Of a DNA stretch of 64,000 nucleotides, positions 35,101-48,263 are shown piece after piece (the stretch's first letter is position 1; each line of letters opens with the position of its first letter). The stretch is taken from contig JAWQEG010001376.1 in assembly GCA_033782935.1 (NCBI GenBank), forward strand, positions 1-64,000. The letters are read 5' to 3'. The position numbers were made by a program, and so were the translations under genes. This DNA is from Petrolisthes cinctipes (lineage: Eukaryota > Arthropoda > Malacostraca > Decapoda > Porcellanidae). Below the pieces are notes generated by a model. The model was given only the letters and a program-made list of their open reading frames with translations. It did no database searches and was not told the origin of the DNA.

Positions 35101-38100
35101 TTTTAGGTGCCCAAAGTCGATATGTGCATGCATCTTCAGTACCCGTTTATATCTCAAATTCAGGCTCAAAACAACGGAAAATTCAATATTTTTGGGTTCC
35201 AGAAGCGATCTGTACATGCCTACTCAGTGCTAGAATGTTTTCAAAATATAGGCTCAAAACATGCTAAAAATCTATAATTTAGGTGTCCAAAGTCGATATG
35301 TGCATGCATCTTCTGTACCCGTATATATCTGAAATTCAGGCTCAAAACACCCAAAAATTCGATATTTTTGTGTCCCAGAAGCGATCTCTACATACCTACT
35401 TTGTGTTAGAGTATTTTCAAAATAGATGCCCAAAACATGCTCAAAATCGATATTTTGGTGCCCATAGTCGATATGTGCTTGCATCTTCTGTACCCGTTCA
35501 TATCTCAAATTCATTCTCAAAACACCCGAAAATTCGTTATTTTCGGGTCCAAGAAGCGATCTGTACATGCCTACTCTTTGCTAGAATGTTTTCAAAATAC
35601 ATACCCAAAACATGCTCAACATCGATATTTTAGGTGCAAAAAGTCGATATGTGCATACATCATTTGTACCCGTTTATATCCCAAATTCAGGCTTAAAACC
35701 CCCGAAAATTCGATATTTTTGTGTCCCAGAAGCGATCTGTACATGTCTACTCAGTGCTAGAATGTTTTCAAAATAAAGGCCTAAAACATGCTAAAATTCG
35801 ATATTTTAGGTGTCCAAAGTTGATATGTGCATACATCTTTTGTACTTGTTTATATCCCAAATTCAGGCTCAAAACACCCTAAAACTCGATATTTTTGGGT
35901 CCCAGAAGAGATCTGTACATGCCTACTCCGTGTTAGAGTACTTTCAAAATACAGGCCCAAAACATGCTAAAAATCGATATTTTAGGTGCCCAAAGTCGAT
36001 ATGTGAATGCATCTTCAGTACCCGTTTATATCCCAAATTCAGGCTCAAAACACCCGAAAATTTGATATTTTTGGGTCCTTGAAGCTATCTGTACATGCCT
36101 ACTCAGTGCTAGAATATTTTTTAAATGTAGGCCCAAAACATGCTAAAAATCGATATTTTAGGTGCTGAATGTCGATATGAGCATGCATTTTCTGTACCGG
36201 TTTATATCTCAAATTCAGGCTCAAAACACCCGAAAATTCGATATTTTTTTGTCCCAGAAGCGATCTGTACATGCCTACTCATTGCTAGAATACTTTCAAA
36301 ATATAGGCCCAAAACATGCTAAAAATCGATATTTTGGGTGCCCAAAGTCGATATCTGCATGCATATTCTGTACCCGTTTATATCTCAAATTCAGGCTCAA
36401 AACACCCGAAAACTCGATATTTTTGGGTCCCAGAAGAGATCTGTAAATGCCTAGTCCGTGTTAGAGTCCTTTCAAAATACAGGCCCAAAACATGCTGAAA
36501 ATCAATATTTTATGTGCCCAAAGTCGATATGTGCTTGTATCTTCTGTACCCGTTCATATCTCAAATTCATTCTCAAAACACCCGAAAATTCGTTATTTTC
36601 GGGTCCAAGAAGCGATCTGTACATGCCTACTCTTTGCTAGAATGTTTTCAAAATACATACCCAAAACATGCTCAACATCGATATTTTAGGTGCAAAAAGT
36701 CGATATGTGCATACATCTTTTGTACCCGTTTATATCCCAAATTCAGGCTTAAAACCCCCGAAAATTCGATATTTTTGTGTCCCAGAAGCGATCTGTACAT
36801 GTCTACTCAGTGCTAGAATGTTTTCAAAATAAAGGCCTAAAACATGCTAAAATTCGATATTTTAGGTGTCCAAAGTTGATATGTGCATACATCTTTTGTA
36901 CTTGTTTATATCCCAAATTCAGGCTCAAAACACCCTAAAACTCGATATTTTTGGGTCCCAGAAGAGATCTGTACATGCCTACTCCGTGTTAGAGTACTTT
37001 CAAAATACAGGCCCAAAACATGCTAAAAATCGATATTTTAGGTGCCCAAAGTCGATATGTGAATGCATCTTCAGTACCCGTTTATATCCCAAATTCAGGC
37101 TCAAAACACCCGAAAATTTGATATTTTTGGGTCCCTGAAGCTATCTGTACATGCCTACTCAGTGCTAGAATATTTTTTAAATGTAGGCCCAAAACATGCT
37201 AAAAATCGATATTTTAGGTGCTGAATGTCGATATGAGCATGCATTTTCTGTACCGGTTTATATCTCAAATTCAGGCTCAAAACACCCGAAAATTCGATAT
37301 TTTTTTGTCCCAGAAGCGATCTGTACATGCCTACTCATTGCTAGAATACTTTCAAAATATAGGCTCAAAACATGCTAAAAATCGATATTTTGGGTGCCCA
37401 AAGTCGATATCTGCATGCATATTCTGTACCCGTTTATATCTCAAATTCAGGCTCAAAACACCCGAAAACTCGATATTTTTGGGTCCCAGAAGAGATCTGT
37501 AAATGCCTACTCCGTGTTAGAGTCCTTTCAAAATACAGGCCCAAAACATGCTGAAAATCAATATTTTATGTGCCCAAAGTCGATATGTGCTTGTATCTTC
37601 TGTACCCGTTCATATCTCAAATTCATTCTCAAAACACCCGAAAATTCGTTATTTTCGGGTCCAAGAAGCGATCTGTACATGCCTACTCTTTGCTAGAATG
37701 TTTTCAAAATACATACCCAAAACATGCTCAACATCGATATTTTAGGTGCAAAAAGTCGATATGTGCATACATCTTTTGTACCCGTTTATATCCCAAATTC
37801 AGGCTTAAAACCCCCGAAAATTCGATATTTTTGTGTCCCAGAAGCGATCTGTACATGTCTACTCAGTGCTAGAATGTTTTCAAAATAAAGGCCTAAAACA
37901 TGCTAAAATTCGATATTTTAGGTGTCCAAAGTCGATATGTGCATACATCTTTTGTACTTGTTTATATCCCAAATTCCGGCTCAAAACACCCTAAAACTCG
38001 ATATTTTTGGGTCCCAGAAGAGATCTGTACATGCCTACTCCGTGTTAGAGTACTTTCAAAATACAGGCCCAAAACATGCTAAAAATCGATATTTTAGGTG

Positions 38101-38519
38101 CCCAAAGTCGTTATGTGAATGCATCTTCAGTACCCGTTTATATCCCAAATTCAGGCTCAAAACACCCGAAAATTTGATATTTTTGGGTCCCTGAAGCTAT
38201 CTGTACATGCCTACTCAGTGCTAGAATATTTTTTAAATGTAGGCCCAAAACATGCTAAAAATCGATATTTTAGGTGCTGAATGTCGATATGAGCATGCAT
38301 TTTCTGTACCGGTTTATATCTCAAATTCAGGCTCAAAACACCCGAAAATTCGATTATTTTTGGTCCCAGAAGCGATCTTTACATGCCTACTCCGTGTTAG
38401 AGTATTTTCAAAATACAGGCCCAAAACATGCTCAAAATCGATATTTTATATACCCAAAGTCAATATGTGTATGCATCTTCTATACCCGTTTATATCCCAA
38501 ATTCAGGCTGAAAACATCA
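31840..38519 (+). repeat. Multi-kb higher-order repeat unit B (about 6,681 bp)
   Basis: Most of this unit (31,850-36,760) recurs in unit C at offset 6,681-6,682; a single-base deletion in a C run at about 40,098 explains the one-base change. Relative to unit A it has an extra copy of the 1,056-bp repeat. Confidence 0.85.
35470..38340 (+). repeat. Tandem 1,056-bp higher-order repeat inside unit B, about 2.7 units
   Basis: Units at 35,470-36,525, 36,526-37,581 and 37,582-38,340. GGTGCTGAATGTCGATATGA occurs at 36,161, 37,217 and 38,273. The third unit has lost the match where CGATTATTTTTGGTCCC replaces CGATATTTTTTTGTCCC. Confidence 0.9.
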
Positions 38520-41500
38520 GAAAATTCGATATTTTTTTGTCCCAGAAGCGATCTGTACATGCCTACTCATTGCTAGAATACTTTCAAAATATAGGCCCAA
38601 AACATGCTAAAAATCGATATTTTGGGTGCCCAAAGTCGATATCTGCATGCATATTCTGTACCCGTTTATATCTCAAATTCAGGCTCAAAACACCCGAAAA
38701 CTCGATATTTTTGGGTCCCAGAAGAGATCTGTAAATGCCTACTCCGTGTTAGAGTCCTTTCAAAATACAGGCCCAAAACATGCTGAAAATCAATATTTTA
38801 TGTGCCCAAAGTCGATATGTGCATGCATCTTCAGTACCCGTTTATATCTCAAATTCAGGCTCAAAACAACGGAAAATTCAATATTTTTGGGTTCCAGAAG
38901 CGATCTGTACATGCCTACTCATTGCTAGAAAGTTTTCAAAATATAGGCTTAAACATGCTAAAATTCGATATTTTAGGTGTCCAAAGTCGATATGTGCATA
39001 CATCTTTTGTACTTGTTTATATCCCAAATTCAGGCTCAAAACACCCTAAAATTCGATATTTTTGGGTCACAGAAGCGATATGTACATACCTACTCATTCT
39101 TAGAATGTTTTCAAGATACAGACCCAAAACATGCTCAAAATCGATATATTAGGTGCAAAAAGTCGATATGTGTATGCATCTTCTGTACCCGTTTATATCC
39201 CAAATTCAGGCTCAAAACACCCGAAAATTCGATATTTTTGGGTCCCAGAAGTGATCTGTATATGCCTACTTCGTGTTTGAGTATTTTCAAAATACATGGC
39301 CAAAACATGCTGAAAATCGGTATTTTAGCTCCACATAGTCGATATGTGCATGCATCTTCTGTACCCGTTTATATCTCAAATACAGGCTCAAATCACCCGA
39401 AAATTCAATATTTTTGGGTCCCAGAAGCGATCTATACATGCTTACTCCGTGTTAGAGTACTTTCAAGATAAAGGCCCAAAACATGCTGAAAATCGATATT
39501 TTAGGTGCCCAAAGTCGATATGTGCATGCATCATCTGTACCTGTTTATATACCAAATTCAGGCTCAAAACACCCGAAAATTCGATATTTTTGGGTCCCAG
39601 AAGCGATCTGTACATATCTACTTAGTGCTAGAATGTTTTCAAAATATTGGCCTAAAACATGCTAAAATTCGATATTTTAGGTGTCCAAAGTCGATATGTG
39701 CATGCATTTTCTGTACCCGTTTATATCTCAAATTCAGGGTCAAAACACCCGAAAATTCGATATTTTGAGTCTCATAAGCGTTCTGTACATGTCTACTCAG
39801 TGCTAGAATGTTTTCAAAATATAGGCTTAAAACATGCTAAAAATCGATATTTTAGGTGTCCACAGTCGATATGTGCATACATCTTTTGTACCCGTTTATA
39901 TCCCAAATTCATTGTAAAAACACCCGAAAATTCGATATTTTTGGGTCCCTGAAGCGATCTGTACATGCCTACTCAGTTCTAGAATATTTTTTAAATGTAG
40001 GAACGAAACATGCTAAAAATTGATATTTTAGGTGCTAAATGTCGATATGATCATGCATTTTCTGTACCGGTTTATATCTCAAAATCAAGCTAAAAAAACC
40101 GAAAATTCGATAATTTTGGGTCCCAGAAGCGATCTTTACATGCCTACTCCGTGTTAGAGTATTTTCAAAATACAGGCCCAAAACATGCTCAAAATCGATA
40201 TTTTAGGTTCCCAAAGTCAATATGTGTATGCATATTCTATACCCGTTTATATCCCAAATTCAGGCTGAAAACACCCGAAAATTCGATATTTTTTTGTCCC
40301 AGAAGCGATCTGTACATCCCTACTCATGGCTAGAATACTTTCAAAATATAGGCCCAAAACATGCTAAAAATCGATATTTTGGGTGCCCAAAGTCGATATC
40401 TGCATGCATCTTCTGTACTCGTTTATATCTCAAATTCAGGATCAAAACACCCGAAAATTCGATATTTTTTGGTCCCAGAAGCGATCTGTACATCCCTACT
40501 CATGGCTAGAATACTTTCAAAATATAGGCCCAAAACATGCTAAAAATCGATATTTTGGGTGCCCAAAGTCGATATCTGCATGCATCTTCTGTACTTGTTT
40601 ATATCTCAAATTCAGGATCAAAACACCCGAAAATTCGATAATTTTGGGTCCCAGAAGGGATATTTACATGCCTACTCAGAGCTAAAAAAATTTTAAAATA
40701 TAGGCTCAAAGCATGCTAAAAATCGATATTTTAGGTGTCCAAAGTCGATATGTGCATACATCTTTTGTATTCGTTTATATCCAAAATTCAGGCTCAAAAT
40801 AACGGAAAATTCAATATTTTTGGGTTCCAGAAGTGATCTGTACATGCCTACTCAGTGCTAGAAAGTTTTCAAAATATAGGCTGAAAACATGCTAAAAATC
40901 TATAATTTAGGTGTCCAAAGTCGATATGTGCATACATCTTTTGTACCCGTTTATATCCCAAATTCAGGCTCAAAACACCCGAAAATTCAATATTTTTGGG
41001 TTCCTGAAGCGATCTGTACATGCCTACTCAGTGCTAGAATATTTTTTAAATGTAGGCCTAAAACATGCTAAAATCGATATTTTAGGTGCTAAATGTCGAT
41101 ATGAGCATGCATTTTCTGTACCTGTTTATATCTCAAATTCTGGCTCAAAACACCCGAATAATCGATAATTTTGGGTCCCAGAAGGGATATTTACATGCCT
41201 ACTCAGTGCTAAAAAGTTTTCAAAATATAGGCTGAAAACATGCTAAAAATCTATAATTTAGGTGTCCAAAGTCGATATGTGCATACATCTTTTGTACCCG
41301 TTTATATCCAAAATTCAGGCTCAGAACACACGAAAATTCGAATTTTTTGGGTCCCTGAAGCGATCTATACATGCCTACTTCGTGTTAGAGTATTTTCAAA
41401 ATACAGGCCCAAAACATGCTCAAAATCGATATTTTAGGTTCCCAAAATCAATATGTGTATGCATCTTCTATACCCGTTTATATCCCAAATTCAGTGTGAA

Positions 41501-44500
41501 AACACCAGAAAATTCGATATTTTTTTGTCCCAGAAGCGTTCTGTACATGCCTACTCATTGCTAGAATACTTTCAAAATATAGGCCCAAAAAATGCTAAAA
41601 TCGATATTTTGGGTGCCCAAAGTCGATATCTGCATGCATCTTCTGTACCCGTTTATATCTCAAATTCAGTTTAAAACACCCGAAAACTCGATATTTTTGG
41701 GTCCCAGAAGAGATCTGTACATGCCTACTCCGTGTTAGAGTACTTTCAAAATACGGGCCCAAAACATGCTAAAAATCGATATTTTAGGTGCCCAAAGTCG
41801 ATATGTGCATGCATCTTCAGTACCCGTTTATATCTCAAATTCAGGCTCAAAACAACGGAAAATTCAATATTTTTGGGTTCCAGAAGCGATCTGTACATGC
41901 CTACTCAGTGCTAGAATGTTTTCAAAATATAGGCTCAAAACATGCTAAAAATCTATAATTTAGGTGTCCAAAGTCGATATGTGCATGCATCTTCTGTACC
42001 CGTATATATCTGAAATTCAGGCTCAAAACACCCAAAAATTCGATATTTTTGTGTCCCAGAAGCGATCTCTACATACCTACTTTGTGTTAGAGTATTTTCA
42101 AAATAGATGCCCAAAACATGCTCAAAATCGATATTTTGGTGCCCATAGTCGATATGTGCTTGCATCTTCTGTACCCGTTCATATCTCAAATTCATTCTCA
42201 AAACACCCGAAAATTCGTTATTTTCGGGTCCAAGAAGCGATCTGTACATGCCTACTCTTTGCTAGAATGTTTTCAAAATACATACCCAAAACATGCTCAA
42301 CATCGATATTTTAGGTGCAAAAAGTCGATATGTGCATACATCATTTGTACCCGTTTATATCCCAAATTCAGGCTTAAAACCCCCGAAAATTCGATATTTT
42401 TGTGTCCCAGAAGCGATCTGTACATGTCTACTCAGTGCTAGAATGTTTTCAAAATAAAGGCCTAAAACATGCTAAAATTCGATATTTTAGGTGTCCAAAG
42501 TTGATATGTGCATACATCTTTTGTACTTGTTTATATCCCAAATTCAGGCTCAAAACACCCTAAAACTCGATATTTTTGGGTCCCAGAAGAGATCTGTACA
42601 TGCCTACTCCGTGTTAGAGTACTTTCAAAATACAGGCCCAAAACATGCTAAAAATCGATATTTTAGGTGCCCAAAGTCGATATGTGAATGCATCTTCAGT
42701 ACCCGTTTATATCCCAAATTCAGGCTCAAAACACCCGAAAATTTGATATTTTTGGGTCCCTGAAGCTATCTGTACATGCCTACTCAGTGCTAGAATATTT
42801 TTTAAATGTAGGCCCAAAACATGCTAAAAATCGATATTTTAGGTGCTGAATGTCGATATGAGCATGCATTTTCTGTACCGGTTTATATCTCAAATTCAGG
42901 CTCAAAACACCCGAAAATTCGATATTTTTTTGTCCCAGAAGCGATCTGTACATGCCTACTCATTGCTAGAATACTTTCAAAATATAGGCCCAAAACATGC
43001 TAAAAATCGATATTTTGGGTGCCCAAAGTCGATATCTGCATGCATATTCTGTACCCGTTTATATCTCAAATTCAGGCTCAAAACACCCGAAAACTCGATA
43101 TTTTTGGGTCCCAGAAGAGATCTGTAAATGCCTACTCCGTGTTAGAGTCCTTTCAAAATACAGGCCCAAAACATGCTGAAAATCAATATTTTATGTGCCC
43201 AAAGTCGATATGTGCTTGTATCTTCTGTACCCGTTCATATCTCAAATTCATTCTCAAAACACCCGAAAATTCGTTATTTTCGGGTCCAAGAAGCGATCTG
43301 TACATGCCTACTCTTTGCTAGAATGTTTTCAAAATACATACCCAAAACATGCTCAACATCGATATTTTAGGTGCAAAAAGTCGATATGTGCATACATCTT
43401 TTGTACCCGTTTATATCCCAAATTCAGGCTTAAAACCCCCGAAAATTCGATATTTTTTTGTCCCAGAAGCGATCTGTACATGCCTACTCATTGCTAGAAT
43501 ACTTTCAAAATATAGGCCCAAAACATGCTAAAAATCGATATTTTGGGTGCCCAAAGTCGATATCTGCATGCATATTCTGTACCCGTTTATATCTCAAATT
43601 CAGGCTCAAAACACCCGAAAACTCGATATTTTTGGGTCCCAGAAGAGATCTGTAAATGCCTACTCCGTGTTAGAGTCCTTTCAAAATACAGGCCCAAAAC
43701 ATGCTGAAAATCAATATTTTATGTGCCCAAAGTCGATATGTGCTTGTATCTTCTGTACCCGTTCATATCTCAAATTCATTCTCAAAACACCCGAAAATTC
43801 GTTATTTTCGGGTCCAAGAAGCGATCTGTACATGCCTACTCTTTGCTAGAATGTTTTCAAAATACATACCCAAAACATGCTCAACATCGATATTTTAGGT
43901 GCAAAAAGTCGATATGTGCATACATCTTTTGTACCCGTTTATATCCCAAATTCAGGCTTAAAACCCCCGAAAATTCGATATTTTTGTGTCCCAGAAGCGA
44001 TCTGTACATGTCTACTCAGTGCTAGAATGTTTTCAAAATAAAGGCCTAAAACATGCTAAAATTCGATATTTTAGGTGTCCAAAGTCGATATGTGCATACA
44101 TCTTTTGTACTTGTTTATATCCCAAATTCCGGCTCAAAACACCCTAAAACTCGATATTTTTGGGTCCCAGAAGAGATCTGTACATGCCTACTCCGTGTTA
44201 GAGTACTTTCAAAATACAGGCCCAAAACATGCTAAAAATCGATATTTTAGGTGCCCAAAGTCGTTATGTGAATGCATCTTCAGTACCCGTTTATATCCCA
44301 AATTCAGGCTCAAAACACCCGAAAATTTGATATTTTTGGGTCCCTGAAGCTATCTGTACATGCCTACTCAGTGCTAGAATATTTTTTAAATGTAGGCCCA
44401 AAACATGCTAAAAATCGATATTTTAGGTGCTGAATGTCGATATGAGCATGCATTTTCTGTACCGGTTTATATCTCAAATTCAGGCTCAAAACACCCGAAA

Positions 44501-44672
44501 ATTCGATTATTTTTGGTCCCAGAAGCGATCTTTACATGCCTACTCCGTGTTAGAGTATTTTCAAAATACAGGCCCAAAACATGCTCAAAATCGATATTTT
44601 ATATACCCAAAGTCAATATGTGTATGCATCTTCTATACCCGTTTATATCCCAAATTCAGGCTGAAAACATCA
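38520..44672 (+). repeat. Multi-kb higher-order repeat unit C (about 6,153 bp)
   Basis: Matches unit B at offset 6,681 up to about 43,440, then at 6,153. The difference is 528 bp, exactly three monomers, removed at a junction inside CCCGAAAATTCGATATTTTT at about 43,438-43,457. Confidence 0.85.
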
Positions 44673-47600
44673 GAAAATTCGATATTTTTTTGTCCCAGAA
44701 GCGATCTGTACATGCCTACTCATTGCTAGAATACTTTCAAAATATAGGCCCAAAACATGCTAAAAATCGATATTTTGGGTGCCCAAAGTCGATATCTGCA
44801 TGCATATTCTGTACCCGTTTATATCTCAAATTCAGGCTCAAAACACCCGAAAACTCGATATTTTTGGGTCCCAGAAGAGATCTGTAAATGCCTACTCCGT
44901 GTTAGAGTCCTTTCAAAATACAGGCCCAAAACATGCTGAAAATCAATATTTTATGTGCCCAAAGTCGATATGTGCATGCATCTTCAGTACCCGTTTATAT
45001 CTCAAATTCAGGCTCAAAACACCCGAAAATTCGATATTTTTGGGTCACAGAAGCGATATGTACATACCTACTCATTCTTAGAATGTTTTCAAGATACAGA
45101 CCCAAAACATGCTCAAAATCGATATATTAGGTGCAAAAAGTCGATATGTGTATGCATCTTCTGTATCCGTTTATATCCCAAATTCAGGCTCAAAACACCC
45201 GAAAATTCGATATTTTTGGGTCCCAGAAGTGATCTGTATATGCCTACTTCGTGTTTGAGTATTTTCAAAATACATGGCCCAAACATGCTGAAAATCGGTA
45301 TTTTAGCTCCACATAGTCGATATGTGCATGCATCTTCTGTACCCGTTTATATCTCAAATACAGGCTCAAATCACCCGAAAATTCAATATTTTTCGGTCCC
45401 AGAAGCGATCTATACATGCTTACTCCGTGTTAGAGTACTTTCAAAATAAAGGCCCAAAACATGCTGAAAATCGATATTTTAGGTGCCCAAAGTCGATATG
45501 TGCATGCATCATCTGTACCTGTTTATATACCAAATTCAGGCTCAAAACACCCGAAAATTCGATATTTTTGGGTCCCAGAAGCGATCTGTACATATCTACT
45601 TAGTGCTAGAGTGTTTTCAAAATATTGGCCTAAAACATGCTAAAATTCGATATTTTAGGTGTCCAATGTCGATATGTGCATGCATCTTCTGTACCCGTTT
45701 ATATCTCAAATTCAGGCTCAAATCACCCTAAAATTCAATATTTTTGGGTCCCAGAAGCGATCTGTACATGCCTACTCCGTGTTAGACTACTTTTAAAATA
45801 CAGGCCCAAAACATGCTGAAAATAGATATTTGAGGTGCCCAAAGTCGATATGTGTATGCATCTTCTGTACCCGTTTATATCCCAAATTCAGGCTTAAAAC
45901 ACCCGAAAATTCGATATTTTTGGGTCCCAGAAGCGATCTGTACATGCCTACTCCTTGCTAGAATGTTTTCAAAATACAGGCCCAAAACATGCTGAAAATC
46001 AATATTTTATGTGCCCAAAGTCGATATGTGCTTGTATCTTCTGTACCCGTTCATATCTCAAATTCATTCTCAAAACACCCGAAAATTCGTTATTTTCGGG
46101 TCCAAGAAGCGATCTGTACATGCCTACTCTTTGCTAGAATGTTTTCAAAATACATACCCAAAACATGCTCAACATCGATATTTTAGGTGCAAAAAGTCGA
46201 TATGTGCATACATCTTTTGTACCCGTTTATATCCCAAATTCAGGCTTAAAACCCCCGAAAATTCGATATTTTTGTGTCCCAGAAGCGATCTGTACATGTC
46301 TACTCAGTGCTAGAATGTTTTCAAAATAAAGGCCTAAAACATGCTAAAATTCGATATTTTAGGTGTCCAAAGTCGATATGTGCATACATCTTTTGTACTT
46401 GTTTATATCCCAAATTCAGGCTCAAAACACCCTAAAACTCGATATTTTGGGGTCCCAGAAGAGATCTGTACATGCCTACTCCGTGTTAGAGTACTTTCAA
46501 AATACAGGCCCAAAACATGCTAAAAATCGATATTTTAGGTGCCCAAAGTCGTTATGTGAATACATCTTCAGTACCCGTTTATATCCCAAATTCAGGCTCA
46601 AAACACCCGAAAATTTGATATTTTTGGGTCCCTGAAGCTATCTGTACATGCCTACTCAGTGCTAGAATATTTTTTAAATGTAGGCCCAAAACATGCTAAA
46701 AATCGATATTTTAGGTGCTGAATGTCGATATGAGCATGCATTTTCTGTACCGGTTTATATCTCAAATTCAGGCTCAAAACACCCGAAAATTCGATTATTT
46801 TTGGTCCCAGAAGCGATCTTTACATGCCTACTCCGTGTTAGAGTATTTTCAAAATACAGGCCCAAAACATGCTCAAAATCGATATTTTATATACCCAAAG
46901 TCAATATGTGTATGCATCTTCTATACCCGTTTATATCCCAAATTCAGGCTGAAAACATCAGAAAATTCGATATTTTTTTGTCCCAGAAGCGATCTGTACA
47001 TGCCTACTCATTGCTAGAATACTTTCAAAATATAGGCCCAAAACATGCTAAAAATCGATATTTTGGGTGCCCAAAGTCGATATCTGCATGCATATTCTGT
47101 ACCCGTTTATATCTCAAATTCAGGCTCAAAACACCCGAAAACTCGATATTTTTGGGTCCCAGAAGAGATCTGTAAATGCCTACTCCGTGTTAGAGTCCTT
47201 TCAAAATACAGGCCCAAAACATGCTGAAAATCAATATTTTATGTGCCCAAAGTCGATATGTGCATGCATCTTCAGTACCCGTTTATATCTCAAATTCAAG
47301 CTCAAAACACCCGAAAATTCGATATTTTTGGGTCACAGAAGCGATATGTACATACCTACTCATTCTTAGAATGTTTTCAAGATACAGACCCAAAACATGC
47401 TCAAAATCGATATATTAGGTGCAAAAAGTCGATATGTGTATGCATCTTCTGTATCCGTTTATATCCCAAATTCAGGCTCAAAACACCCGAAAATTCGATA
47501 TTTTTGGGTCCCAGAAGTGATCTGTATATTCCTACTTCGTGTTTGAGTATTTTCAAAATACATGGCCCAAACATGCTGAAAATCGGTATTTTAGCTCCAC

Positions 47601-48263
47601 ATAGTCGATATGTGCATGCATCTTCTGTACCCGTTTATATCTCAAATACAGGCTCAAATCACCCGAAAATTCAATATTTTTCGGTCCCAGAAGCGATCTA
47701 TACATGCTTACTCCGTGTTAGAGTACTTTCAAAATAAAGGCCCAAAACATGCTGAAAATCGATATTTTAGGTGCCCAAAGTCGATATGTGCATGCATCAT
47801 CTGTACCTGTTTATATACCAAATTCAGGCTCAAAACACCCGAAAATTCGATATTTTTGGGTCCCAGAAGCGATCTGTACATATCTACTTAGTGCTAGAGT
47901 GTTTTCAAAATATTGGCCTAAAACATGCTAAAATTCGATATTTTAGGTGTCCAATGTCGATATGTGCATGCATCTTCTGTACCCGTTTATATCTCAAATT
48001 CAGGCTCAAATCACCCTAAAATTCAATATTTTTGGGTCCCAGAAGCGATCTGTACATGCCTACTCCGTGTTAGACTACTTTTAAAATACAGGCCCAAAAC
48101 ATGCTGAAAATAGATATTTGAGGTGCCCAAAGTCGATATGTGTATGCATCTTCTGTACCCGTTTATATCCCAAATTCAGGCTTAAAACACCCGAAAATTC
48201 GATATTTTTGGGTCCCAGAAGCGATCTGTACATGCCTACTCCTTGCTAGAATGTTTTCAAAAT
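43687..48263 (+). repeat. Direct tandem duplication of 2,288 bp (13 monomers)
   Basis: 43,687-45,974 is followed at once by 45,975-48,263 with nearly every variant conserved, for example CTTGTATCTTCTGTACCCGT at 43,743 and 46,031, and GAGTGTTTTCAAAATATTGG at about 45,609 and 47,897. 2,288 is exactly 13 x 176. Confidence 0.9.
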